From: DZBG01 sp049241565
GTDB lineage: Bacteria > Bdellovibrionota > Bacteriovoracia > Bacteriovoracales > Bacteriovoracaceae
Length of the DNA: 64,000 bases
NCBI GenBank assembly: GCA_049241565.1
Contig: JBMLQL010000011.1
Span: forward strand, 39,554 to 103,553
Direction of reading: 5' to 3'
Every line of letters begins with the position of its first letter. The stretch's first letter is position 1. The notes beneath the pieces were generated by a model. The model was not told where the DNA came from, did not search any database, and worked only from the letters and a program-made list of their open reading frames with translations. This document shows positions 15,184-23,988 of this stretch, one piece after another. The translations under genes and the position numbers were made by a program.

Positions 15184-17262
15184 ATGGATAGGTTTTTTGA
15201 AAGACTTCGCATCTTTTCACAAAATTCAGATCTCACTGTAGCTCTTGGTTTAATTATGATCATCATGGTGATGATCGTACCTATTCCACCGCTTCTGATG
15301 GATCTGTTGCTTGCGTTTAGCATTGGTATTTCTGTAATTATTCTTTTGATGTCGGTTTATGCGAAAAAGCCACTAGATTTTTCAACATTTCCTGCTGTTC
15401 TACTCGTGACAACACTTCTTCGTCTTGCACTTAACGTCGCTTCAACAAGAAATATTCTTATTTATGGTGCGACTGATGGAACGTCTGCTGCTGGACATAT
15501 CATTGAAGCTTTTGGTGAGTTCGTTGTGGGTGGTAACTATGCAGTAGGTCTTATCATCTTTGCGATTCTAGTTGTTATTAACTTCATCGTAATTACTAAA
15601 GGTGCTGGTCGAGTAGCCGAAGTCTCTGCACGATTCACTTTAGATGCTATGCCAGGAAAGCAGATGGCCATTGATGCGGATTTAAATGCAGGTCTTATTG
15701 ATGATAAAACAGCAAAATTCAGACGATCTGAGATCGCGAGAGAAGCTGACTTTTACGGATCGATGGATGGTGCTTCGAAGTTTGTTCGAGGAGATGCCAT
15801 CGCTGGTATTTTAATTACTGCCATTAACGTTATTGGTGGGATCATTGTGGGGGTGGCCCAAAATGATATGAGTTTTTCTGATGCCGCAAGAGTTTTTACT
15901 CTACTTACTGTAGGGGATGGACTTGTGGCCCAGATTCCTGCTCTTGTTATCTCGACGGCAGCCGGTGTGATTGCTACTAGAAATAATGATGGGAATGCTC
16001 TCGGTGGACAAATCACTGAAGAATTTAAAATTCATCCGAAGGCTTTTTATATCAGTGGTGCTGCCTTAGGTATGTTTGCCTTGATCCCCGGATTCCCTGG
16101 GATGCCATTTCTCATTATGGGGTTTGGACTTGGATTTATAGGTTATAGAATTGAGAAGGGTGTAGAGAAGAAAAATATTGATGATGCGAAAGTCGCGGTG
16201 GATGCTTCTTCGAAGCCAGCTGCAGAAACTCTAGAATCTCTTTTGGCGGTGGAACTTGTCCAGCTTGAAGTCGGCTATGGACTTGTGAGTCTGGTAGATG
16301 CTGAACAAAACGGTGATCTTCTTGAGCGCATTTCTCATATTAGAAAACAATTTGCTGTGGATTGGGGAGTTATTATTCCTTCAATTCGCATTAAAGATAA
16401 TCTTGAGCTTAAGCCAGGCGGCTATTCAGTGAAGCTCAAAGGAATTGAAATCGCCAAGGGTGAATTGATGCCAGATTATTTTATGGCCATGGATCCTGGA
16501 ACAGTAATTGAAAGAATGGATGGGGTAGAAACCAAAGAGCCCGTTTTTGGTCTTCCTGCTATTTGGGTCACTGATGATCAACGTGATGAAGCTCAATATA
16601 ACGGTTATACGGTTGTTGATCTTTCAACAGTTATCGCGACTCATATTACTGAAGTTCTCAAGGCCAACCTGAACGAACTTTTTGGTCGCCAAGAATTGGT
16701 AAAAGTTATTGATTCATTTAAAGAAGAAAATCCAAAAATCGTGTCCGATCTTATTCCAGATATCATGACTCTCGGAGTAGTTCTTAAGGTCATGCAAAAC
16801 CTTCTTCGTGAAGGAGTCTCGGTGAGGGATCTTCGCACGATATTTGAAACCTTGGCCGAGTTTGGAACATCTACAAAAGACCCAGACAATTTAACAGAGT
16901 ATACTCGTCAGGCGCTTTACCGCACGATTACGGAGAGAATTAAAAGTTCTCAGGGAGATGTTCCTCTCTTTACTCTTGATCGCGTCTTGGAAGAGACCAT
17001 CGCTCGCAGTATTATCCAAACTGATCATGGGGCCCAGTTGAATCTTGACCCTAAAGTGACTCAGACAATTCTTGCTACTTTAAATGAGAAAATTGAAGAG
17101 GCCACAGGAATGGGAGAGAAGATGGTTATCCTTTGCTCTCCAGTTATTCGTCGTCATTTCAAAAGACTGACTGAAAAATTTATTCCTAATTTAATAGTGG
17201 TAAGTCATAATGAATTAAGTCCAGATGTTAATATTAGATCCCTCGGTAGTGTAAGGTTATAA
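15184..17262 (+). CDS. flhA: Flagellar export protein FlhA
   Basis: The largest gate protein; a nonameric ring whose cytoplasmic domain docks substrates and chaperones. The 692 residues have eight predicted spans in the first 310 and the FHIPEP signature region (RFTLDAMPGKQMAIDADLNA, residues about 145-164, then GLIDD), which couples proton flow to export. The linker and four-subdomain cytoplasmic part follow, ending near LSPDVNIRSLGSVRL. Full length. The ATG at 15184 follows GGGGAGAAGTAAACC. The stop is 2 bases before flhF. Confidence 0.97.
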   Translation: MDRFFERLRIFSQNSDLTVALGLIMIIMVMIVPIPPLLMDLLLAFSIGISVIILLMSVYAKKPLDFSTFPAVLLVTTLLRLALNVASTRNILIYGATDGTSAAGHIIEAFGEFVVGGNYAVGLIIFAILVVINFIVITKGAGRVAEVSARFTLDAMPGKQMAIDADLNAGLIDDKTAKFRRSEIAREADFYGSMDGASKFVRGDAIAGILITAINVIGGIIVGVAQNDMSFSDAARVFTLLTVGDGLVAQIPALVISTAAGVIATRNNDGNALGGQITEEFKIHPKAFYISGAALGMFALIPGFPGMPFLIMGFGLGFIGYRIEKGVEKKNIDDAKVAVDASSKPAAETLESLLAVELVQLEVGYGLVSLVDAEQNGDLLERISHIRKQFAVDWGVIIPSIRIKDNLELKPGGYSVKLKGIEIAKGELMPDYFMAMDPGTVIERMDGVETKEPVFGLPAIWVTDDQRDEAQYNGYTVVDLSTVIATHITEVLKANLNELFGRQELVKVIDSFKEENPKIVSDLIPDIMTLGVVLKVMQNLLREGVSVRDLRTIFETLAEFGTSTKDPDNLTEYTRQALYRTITERIKSSQGDVPLFTLDRVLEETIARSIIQTDHGAQLNLDPKVTQTILATLNEKIEEATGMGEKMVILCSPVIRRHFKRLTEKFIPNLIVVSHNELSPDVNIRSLGSVRL

Positions 17263-17264
17263 GA

Positions 17265-18818
17265 ATGTTTGTTAAGAAGTTTGAAGCTGACACACTGGAA
17301 GAGGCCCTTCAGGCAGTAAAGTCTGATCTTGGACCTGATGCGATCATTTTAAAAACGATCACTAATAAGGGCCTTAAAGGTGCGTTTAAGAAAAAGCGTA
17401 TTGAAATAACAGCCGCTATTTCTGAAAGAAATTTTGAAAAAAAAGCAAAGGTAGATAAGGTACTCAATGATGATCAGAAACAGACCTTCTATCAAAACTC
17501 GGCAGCAACTATGAAAAACACAATTAATGAATACGGTCAGAAAGCACAAACTCAGTCAGGTGGCGGAGGGTATGGAAGTATGGGACTTAATAAAGTCGTC
17601 AATACTCTTGCTAAAGGTGGAGCGAGCTTGGCCGATGCTACAACAAAAACCACATCGATTCTTAAAAATAGCTTAGATGATTTTTTAAATACAGAAGCTC
17701 AAGGAATGGATGATTTCATTAATGATGCTTTTGATGAAGAGGAGAGACCAGCTCCTCGCGCCCCTCAGAGAGCGTCTCCAGCTCAGCCTACTCAGCAGCG
17801 CGGCCGCTATTCAGAACCACCTGAAGCTTTTAGAACTCCAGTTCAGCCTGTAAGGCCAGAACCTCAGCAGCGCTATCACGATGAAGAGAGAGCACCCGTT
17901 GCACCTTCATCGAGTGTGAGCAAAGAAGCTTATCAAGAGTTGAAGCATGAATTTCGCACTCAACAGAATAAAATCGAGCTTCTTGAGAAAAAATTAGCTG
18001 AACTCACTCAGAATTATCATTTTAACCAAAAATTGATGTCTGAGGCCCAAGGAGTTTTTCAGTTAAGAACCACTCTTAAATCCCTTGGGATTGATGAAGG
18101 TCTTATTATTGAGCTGATTAAAAAAGCGAGTTATGAGCTCACAAAAGAAGATCTTGAAAATCCAGACGTCGTCTTTGAATTTGCTCTGAGAGATATGGCG
18201 AGCTCAATTAAATGTGATCACCCTCTTTTTGCGAAAGTTGACCAGGGGAAATCTGTCATGACTATTTTGGTTTCTGAAGCAGCTTCAGGACAGAGTTCAA
18301 TGAGCATGAAAGTGGCTATCCTTAAAAAAGACGTTACTTTGATCCAATTTTCTGAAGATGCCCAAAATAGTGGGAGTACAGATTTTGCCGCTCAGGTATT
18401 TGGGATTAAGGTAGAGAAGGCACAGACTCCATCGGAAGTGGTAAGTATGGCCCGCAAAGCCTTTGAACAAAAAAAGTCAGTTTTAGTGGATTTGAGGCTT
18501 AACCATAAGAATACAGAGGATATTAAGAAGTTTGTAGAGAGCCTAAGACGCTCTTTTGATAACGTCGAAATCCTATGCACAATTTCCGCCATTCACGCAG
18601 AACTTTATAATAGAAAAATTCTTGCCCGATATAAGGAAATTCTAGATGGAGTTATAATTTCTCATGTGGACCTCTGTATGAACTTTGGGTCTTTATTCAA
18701 TGTTCACAGACACCACAATAATCTGCCTCTTAAGTTCTTCGGTACTGGCCCTCTCGTCCCAGATGATCTTGAGGGAGCTACGGCCGAGCGATTAATGGCA
18801 GGTCTTTTTCAGTTCTAG
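17265..18818 (+). CDS. flhF: FlhF-like flagellar placement protein with degenerate GTPase domain
   Basis: FlhF is an SRP-type GTPase that sets flagellar position and number. This 517-residue protein begins with the canonical FlhF start (MFVKKFEADTLEEAL, then LGPDAIILKT), has a long Pro/Gln/Arg-rich linker, a helical N-domain and a GTPase-like NG fold ending with FFGTGPLVPDDLEGA, equivalent to the FlhF closing motif. The G1 P-loop is absent: where GPTGVGKTT is expected the sequence reads SEAASGQSSMS (337-347). The DTAGR segment is replaced by VDLRLNH (D409 kept) and TKLDE by SHVDLC (466-471). The frame is intact and lies 2 bases after flhA, so this is selection for a non-GTPase role rather than decay, an inference. 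Fold identity is clear from both ends and context. Confidence 0.85.
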   Translation: MFVKKFEADTLEEALQAVKSDLGPDAIILKTITNKGLKGAFKKKRIEITAAISERNFEKKAKVDKVLNDDQKQTFYQNSAATMKNTINEYGQKAQTQSGGGGYGSMGLNKVVNTLAKGGASLADATTKTTSILKNSLDDFLNTEAQGMDDFINDAFDEEERPAPRAPQRASPAQPTQQRGRYSEPPEAFRTPVQPVRPEPQQRYHDEERAPVAPSSSVSKEAYQELKHEFRTQQNKIELLEKKLAELTQNYHFNQKLMSEAQGVFQLRTTLKSLGIDEGLIIELIKKASYELTKEDLENPDVVFEFALRDMASSIKCDHPLFAKVDQGKSVMTILVSEAASGQSSMSMKVAILKKDVTLIQFSEDAQNSGSTDFAAQVFGIKVEKAQTPSEVVSMARKAFEQKKSVLVDLRLNHKNTEDIKKFVESLRRSFDNVEILCTISAIHAELYNRKILARYKEILDGVIISHVDLCMNFGSLFNVHRHHNNLPLKFFGTGPLVPDDLEGATAERLMAGLFQF

Positions 18819-18877
18819 GTAGTTGATTTTGTGATTCGCTGACAGGATGTCGGCGGCTAAATGTAGACAGGAGGTCT

Positions 18878-19744
18878 ATGGACAAGGCCAGTGAGTGGTT
18901 GCTATCACACAGCTCTTCAATTCAATCTAAGCGCGCGAAACGCAGTTCAGGAGATTCTCACCGTTGCTATAAGGTTTCCATTACAGGTGGAAAAGGCGGC
19001 GTAGGTAAGACATCTGTGGCCCTTAAGACAGCTCAAGAGCTGGCGAGTATGGGTTACAAGACACTTCTCATTGACTGTGACAGCAATCTTTCAAATACAG
19101 CGATTAAGTTAGGTTTGCCTCTAGAGCAAAAGTTCTGGAAGCTGCTTTCAGCAGAACTGAGTTTTGATGAATGCCTTATTAAGAAAGGGGACTTCCATCT
19201 TCTTCCAGCTTGTAATGGCAGTGTTGATCTTTTTGAAACAAAACTAAATTTTGACGAAGTCATGATTGATATTATTTCAGCTCATGAAGATTCGTATGAT
19301 TTTATCCTTCTTGATTGTCCTGCTGGTCTTTCAAAAGAATCACTCACATTAAGTGCTTATTGTGATTATCGCTGGATTGTAGTGACTCCAGATAAGTCAT
19401 CAATTACGGATTCTTACTCTCTCGTGAAAATTTTAAATACGAAGTATGGTGTGAAAGAGAACCATCTCCTAGTGAATATGTACAGTACTGATCGCCAGTT
19501 CCAAAAAGTGGTGATTACGTTGAGTGAAACTATCGAAAATTTCTTGAATGCGAGAACAAATATTCTTGGTGGCATCAAAAAATTTGATGTGGCCAACGAT
19601 GAGTTTGATACTTTTTTCCTCTCTCCATCAAATTCTGAGTGGCACAAGAATTTTCTTAAAATGATTTTTGGATTTACCGATAAGTTGGTAAGTCCTGAGG
19701 CCGATTTCAGTCGAGCTTTGGGTTTTGAGCAAGAAGTTCACTAA
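18878..19744 (+). CDS. flhG: FlhG/FleN-type MinD-like ATPase
   Basis: FlhG limits flagellar number and partners FlhF. The 288-residue protein has an intact deviant Walker A (GGKGGVGKT, 37-45), the switch strand LLIDCDSNLSN, and FILLDCPAGLS, all MinD/ParA hallmarks. The N-terminal 30 residues correspond to the FlhF-activating helix, but the usual DQAxxLR reads DKASEWL (2-8), losing the Gln. No clear C-terminal membrane-targeting amphipathic helix is visible, though the tail is hydrophobic (MIFGFTDKLV). The gene is 59 bases after flhF with a good site (AGGAGGT) before ATG 18878, and 30 bases before fliA. Confidence 0.92.
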   Translation: MDKASEWLLSHSSSIQSKRAKRSSGDSHRCYKVSITGGKGGVGKTSVALKTAQELASMGYKTLLIDCDSNLSNTAIKLGLPLEQKFWKLLSAELSFDECLIKKGDFHLLPACNGSVDLFETKLNFDEVMIDIISAHEDSYDFILLDCPAGLSKESLTLSAYCDYRWIVVTPDKSSITDSYSLVKILNTKYGVKENHLLVNMYSTDRQFQKVVITLSETIENFLNARTNILGGIKKFDVANDEFDTFFLSPSNSEWHKNFLKMIFGFTDKLVSPEADFSRALGFEQEVH

Positions 19745-19774
19745 CCCTAAAAAAATGATGCTAAGGAGAGCGAG

Positions 19775-20560
19775 ATGTCTTCACTAACGACAAAATTAAA
19801 AAACTTAAAAGATTATAGAAATACGGTAGAGCCACATATTAAGGATGAAATCATTCTTGAATACGCTCCACTTGTAAAATATATCGCTCAAAAGATTGCT
19901 TCTCGTCTTCCATCTAACATCGAGCTTGATGACCTTATTTCTTGCGGTGTTATTGGACTCATGGATGCTATTGAGAAATTCGATTCATCTCGTGATAATA
20001 AGTTTAAAACTTATGCTGAATTCCGTATCCGTGGAGCTATTCTTGATGAACTTCGCTCTCAAGACTGGGTTCCTCGCTCTGTTCGTGAAAAAGCTAAAAT
20101 TGTAGAAAAAGCTTACGCAAAACTTGATAAAGAATTAGGTCGCCCAGCGACTGATGAAGAGATGTGTACTGAGCTTCAGTGTTCAATGGATGAATTCCAT
20201 GAACTTATTAATAAATCAAAATCTGTATCATTGATGAATATCGATGATGCTGCAGCGATGAGCAAAGGCGATAAGAAACTTATGGTTTCTTTGATGGAAA
20301 CATCACGTTCAGCTAATCCTCAGACAGCTGTTGGTTATAAGCGTGCTCAAGATGTCATTAAAGAAGGGATTAAGACTCTTCCAGAGAAACAACGTCTTGT
20401 TCTTTCACTCTACTATTTCGAAGATCTTAACCTTAAAGAAATCGGTCAGGTCCTAGATGTGACTGAATCTCGTGTTTCTCAGCTTCATACTCAGGCCATT
20501 ATTAAACTTAAGGCCAAGCTCCGCAATCAATTCGACTCAGTCGAAGATCTTGCTGGTTAA
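19775..20560 (+). CDS. fliA: Flagellar sigma factor FliA (sigma-28)
   Basis: A 261-residue alternative sigma factor of the FliA/WhiG class. Region 2 is present (EYAPLVKYIAQKIASRLPS, DDLISCGVIGLMDAIEKFD, FKTYAEFRIRGAILDELR, DWVPRSVR), as are region 3 and region 4 (LPEKQRLVLSLYYFEDLNLKEIG, then VTESRVSQLHTQA). The DWVPRSVR segment is specific to the sigma-28 type. It directs late flagellar and chemotaxis genes. Last gene of the block; a 15-bp terminator stem follows 32 bases on. No FlgM anti-sigma gene is in the window. Confidence 0.95.
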   Translation: MSSLTTKLKNLKDYRNTVEPHIKDEIILEYAPLVKYIAQKIASRLPSNIELDDLISCGVIGLMDAIEKFDSSRDNKFKTYAEFRIRGAILDELRSQDWVPRSVREKAKIVEKAYAKLDKELGRPATDEEMCTELQCSMDEFHELINKSKSVSLMNIDDAAAMSKGDKKLMVSLMETSRSANPQTAVGYKRAQDVIKEGIKTLPEKQRLVLSLYYFEDLNLKEIGQVLDVTESRVSQLHTQAIIKLKAKLRNQFDSVEDLAG

Positions 20561-20592
20561 TTTTCTCGTTTAAATACAAAAAAATCTCTTTT

Positions 20593-20632
20593 AAAGAAAA
20601 GCCCGAGCTTAAGACTCGGGCTTTTCTTTTTT
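20593..20632 (+). terminator. Terminator of the flagellar operon
   Basis: Fifteen-bp perfect stem AAAGAAAAGCCCGAG/CTCGGGCTTTTCTTT (20593-20607 and 20615-20629) with a 7-base loop and T-tail. Marks the end of the fliL-fliA unit. Confidence 0.93.
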
Positions 20633-20716
20633 ATCCTTTCCGTCAAACTCTACTTTTCAATCCCTTCTTCATTGGTCAATAATTTAAATAGTGGAATTTA
20701 CAACAAAGGTCTGACC

Positions 20717-23035
20717 ATGGATTGGAAAAAAACCTTGAATCGCTCGATGTGGACACTACACGGGTTTTTCTTTGTGATGGTAGCAACAGGACTTGCTATC
20801 AGTTTGTACGCCTTGCGCTTAAATAATCTTCAATCTGACTACGAGTCAAGAACGACAAAAGTTCAAGAGATTGTGACTAAGATTCAGTCGCAAGAGAACT
20901 TTGCCCGAATCTCAAAGTCCTTGATGAAAGGTAAAGCGGAGAAGGCCTATGACGAATATTCAGAATTAAGTAAGAGTATTGCGGAGCTAGAGGAAATTCT
21001 CTCTGTTAAAGTTTCAAAAGATCTTGGTCTTGCTTTAAGAACATTCAAAAAACTTATTAATCAAAACTCATCATTTTCTGATTCAGATGAAGCACTTAAA
21101 GTTTTGCGTTCTAAAATTTCGACTCTTGAGACAGTGGCCAAAACAAATAACTTTAAAACAATTCTTGCGACTGCAGAATTGATGGGTCGTCGAGCGAATT
21201 CAATCAATCCAAGTACCGCTGCAGGAATGGCCCAGCTCTCTTATCTTGAGAGTGACCTCAATAAACTTGAAAGAGTGGTGGCAGGCTCATCTCTAACTGA
21301 TGCTGAAAAATCAGGTTTAGGAAATCGTTTTGCCGGAATGATGACTGAGATTGAAATGCTGAAAAATATTTTTCAGCAATCTCGTGATTTAAAAGTTCAT
21401 GCAGATCAAGGTGTCGCTGCCGTTGGAACTTGGGTTCAAAGTCTTTCGGGTAAAGTCAAAGACACTAGTGTCATTAAAGAAGAGAAGCAACAGCAGCTTA
21501 TTCTTATGCTTGTTGGTTTTATTGGATTTATTGCTATTGGTTGGGCCATGGCAGCTTATCTTTTCAGATGGCAAAAACAAAAAGTATCAATGGACTTAGA
21601 GGAAGAGCTTAAAGGTCTTATCAAAAAAGGTCTGATGGAAGATCAGCGATTTCTTTTTGAAAACTATTCAGAAGGGACTCAGAAAGAACTTGTGACGTTG
21701 ATGGATCAGCTTAAAGTGAAACTCTCTCTTGGTGGTCTTCTTCATGAAGGACTACCATTTGCAGGATTCATGGTGGATAAGCATTTCAAAGTCACATGGT
21801 GGAATCAGCTCTTTTGCGATCAACTTTTTCTCTCAAATGAAGAGGTCGGCTCTGATACTTTTAACTGGGACTATATTCGCGATTATCTCAATATCACCGA
21901 GGGAGATCCTGTTTATGAGGCCCTTGTTCATAAAATTGCTGGTATTTACCCAGTAAAGATTAAGTCAGATGAGCTTTCACCGGCACTTCCTTATGAAATG
22001 TATGTGAGTCCTATTACGGCCAACAGAGAAGATCGAGTAATGATTTTCTTCTATCCATTAATGTCGATTAAGGAATCTATTGATCAGCAAGTAAATGAAC
22101 TCAAAAAGCCATTAAAGCAGCTAATAGGATCTTGGAGTAAAGATAAATTAGATGATGAAGAGAAGGCAATTCTAGAAAAAGACTTTAAGCATATTGATGA
22201 ATTCGAACTGTATTCAAGTCTTGTTCAAATCTACGACAAAAATAAAATAGATCGCACTGACCTATTAAATTCAATTCTTGATCTAGAAAAAGAAAATGTA
22301 GATTCTTTTCAAGCGATCAAAGGAATGAAAGAAGTTAACGATAAAAGACGTGAAGAGCTTAAAAAAGAGATGCGTTTAGTAAATGATATGAAGACGACTC
22401 TACTTGAGACGATTGAGAAATCTGATCAACTCATGAATATTAATAAAGTGGTTCTCGGTCAGAATGATGAGTTGAAAGGGCAGGCGCAGCAGATTCAAAT
22501 GAAGACTCAGGGAGTTCTCAAGAAACATAAAGAGACAGCAGAGATTATTTCTCAACTTGATCTGATTAAGAATGATTATAAAAAACTTAAATTTGAATTG
22601 ATGGAAATCAAGGCAAAACTTATTTCAATGAATAATTCATTTTTAAGTTCAATGCCGGTTCTTGATGATCAACAGTCAAAGCTTGCGACCCGCTATAAAG
22701 ATGAATTAGCTCGTCTTGATTTTAATGTGGCCACTTTGGATAAAAAATTATCTCAACTTGATGTTCTTTTCTCAAAGCTTCAAGTGATGTATGACCGCCA
22801 GGAAGAGCAGTTTAATTTTAATTTTATGACTTCTCAAAAAGATCACTCTCTTCGTGAAAGCTTGTCTCAGCTTCAAAAAGATTTTTCTTACCAAGAGGAA
22901 ACTATCGTAGATCAATTTAAGTCTATCTTTGAACTTTTAAAAAATGATTCAAAAGGACTTCAGATGATGGACGATCTGGCCTCGAAGCAATTACAGACAA
23001 ATTCATTTATTGAATCTTCAAGCTCTCTTCAGTAA
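20717..23035 (+). CDS. Membrane-anchored PAS and coiled-coil protein
   Basis: A 772-residue protein with an MCP-like front: a short N-terminus, first span at about 14-33, a helical periplasmic domain of about 225 residues, second span at about 261-283, a short juxtamembrane linker, a PAS-like domain at about 340-447 (GFMVDKHFKVTWWNQLF, VSPITANREDRVMIFFYPL) and then some 300 residues of coiled coil. There is no chemoreceptor signalling hairpin, histidine kinase, GGDEF or EAL domain, so the output must be by protein contact. ATG 20717 (AAAGGT upstream) is chosen over TTG 20672. It lies just after the flagellar operon but behind its terminator. A polar organiser or sensor role is possible; unproven. 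Confidence 0.75.
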   Translation: MDWKKTLNRSMWTLHGFFFVMVATGLAISLYALRLNNLQSDYESRTTKVQEIVTKIQSQENFARISKSLMKGKAEKAYDEYSELSKSIAELEEILSVKVSKDLGLALRTFKKLINQNSSFSDSDEALKVLRSKISTLETVAKTNNFKTILATAELMGRRANSINPSTAAGMAQLSYLESDLNKLERVVAGSSLTDAEKSGLGNRFAGMMTEIEMLKNIFQQSRDLKVHADQGVAAVGTWVQSLSGKVKDTSVIKEEKQQQLILMLVGFIGFIAIGWAMAAYLFRWQKQKVSMDLEEELKGLIKKGLMEDQRFLFENYSEGTQKELVTLMDQLKVKLSLGGLLHEGLPFAGFMVDKHFKVTWWNQLFCDQLFLSNEEVGSDTFNWDYIRDYLNITEGDPVYEALVHKIAGIYPVKIKSDELSPALPYEMYVSPITANREDRVMIFFYPLMSIKESIDQQVNELKKPLKQLIGSWSKDKLDDEEKAILEKDFKHIDEFELYSSLVQIYDKNKIDRTDLLNSILDLEKENVDSFQAIKGMKEVNDKRREELKKEMRLVNDMKTTLLETIEKSDQLMNINKVVLGQNDELKGQAQQIQMKTQGVLKKHKETAEIISQLDLIKNDYKKLKFELMEIKAKLISMNNSFLSSMPVLDDQQSKLATRYKDELARLDFNVATLDKKLSQLDVLFSKLQVMYDRQEEQFNFNFMTSQKDHSLRESLSQLQKDFSYQEETIVDQFKSIFELLKNDSKGLQMMDDLASKQLQTNSFIESSSSLQ

Positions 23036-23038
23036 TTC

Positions 23039-23869
23039 ATGAGAACTTACCAATGTATCGTTAAAAAATACTTTCCCCAAGGCGCAAGCCTTGGGGAAGT
23101 TCTTATAAAGATGACTAAACTTGAAATAGATATTCTAAAATTGGCCACTCTTCATGGGGCCGTTTGGATTCAGTTTAAAGGCATTGGGAAAATTGATCGT
23201 CTCAGAAATATCAGAGAGAAAATCGCCGCTGAAGATAAGGTCTGGCTCTATTTTGACCCAAAGGTCTTAGAATTACCTCCTTTTGAAAATCCTGAACTTA
23301 TCGAAGAATTTAAGCACTATGGAGTTTGGTGGAAGCCGGCCGGAGTTCTCTCTCAAGGCACTCAAACTGGTGATCACCGCTCTTTACTTCGTGCCATTGA
23401 ATTAGAGAAAAAGAAACAGGTCTATCTTGTTCATAGGCTCGACCGTGAAACAGCTGGAATTATGCTTTATGCTTACTCTTCCGAGGGAGCTCGAGAGTTA
23501 TCGGCCCTTATGGGAACTCCAAAAATTAAAAAGATCTACCAGGCCATTTCTGTGGGTGATGCTCTCGCCACACTTCGTCCTTCGGGGGTGATTGAAATCC
23601 CTCTTGATGGAAAAATCGCACGTACCTTTTATGAAGTGATCAAAGTCGATGAGGGGTTGAGCTATTTTGAATTAGAAATTGAAACAGGAAGACTTCACCA
23701 GGTAAGGCAGCATTTAGCCGAAGTAGGGCTCCCTATTTTAGGAGATCCGGCCTATGGTAAGGGTAATAAGAATAAAGATGGCCTGAAGCTTGTGGCCCAT
23801 CGCTTAGTTCTCTCTGATCCCTGGACTTATGAGAAAAGGGCCTGGGTTTCACCACAGAGTCTATTCTAA
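23039..23869 (+). CDS. RluA-family RNA pseudouridine synthase
   Basis: This enzyme isomerises uridine to pseudouridine in rRNA or tRNA. The 276-residue protein has an S4-like N-terminal module (HGAVWIQFKGIGKIDRLR, about 40-57), the WWKPAGVLSQG segment, the catalytic HRLDRETAG motif with D135, then KKIYQAI, the ARTFYEVI strand, and the GRLHQVRQHLAEVGLPILGD signature (in part). All active-site landmarks are intact; the exact target among RluA/RluC/RluD-like enzymes cannot be told. Start ATG 23039 is 3 bases after the previous stop, so it is probably co-transcribed. A downstream ATG at 23111 is possible but would cut into the S4-like module. A very stable hairpin lies in codons 12-21. Confidence 0.9.
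   Translation: MRTYQCIVKKYFPQGASLGEVLIKMTKLEIDILKLATLHGAVWIQFKGIGKIDRLRNIREKIAAEDKVWLYFDPKVLELPPFENPELIEEFKHYGVWWKPAGVLSQGTQTGDHRSLLRAIELEKKKQVYLVHRLDRETAGIMLYAYSSEGARELSALMGTPKIKKIYQAISVGDALATLRPSGVIEIPLDGKIARTFYEVIKVDEGLSYFELEIETGRLHQVRQHLAEVGLPILGDPAYGKGNKNKDGLKLVAHRLVLSDPWTYEKRAWVSPQSLF
23072..23099 (+). other. Stable GCAA-capped hairpin inside the start of the pseudouridine synthase gene
   Basis: TTCCCCAAGGC/GCCTTGGGGAA, 11 Watson-Crick pairs plus one G-T pair, closed by the GCAA loop at 23084-23087, a GNRA tetraloop. No T-run follows, so it is not a classic terminator. It lies about 35 bases after the start codon. It may influence translation or be a binding or modification site for the encoded enzyme. 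Confidence 0.5.
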
Positions 23870-23988
23870 CTTATTGTAAATATTAAATTTTCCGGAAAGC
23901 CCTATATAAATTACTGTGTTGCGTTAATTTTTCCCATGACTTGGCCATTCAACCTTATACTTTCCCTAATTTACTGTAGGGAGTATTC

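Noticed and set aside
17265..18818. flhF as a frameshifted or decayed pseudogene
   Set aside because: The frame is complete, in operon, with conserved hydrophobic strands and both terminal FlhF signatures; motif loss looks like replacement rather than breakage.
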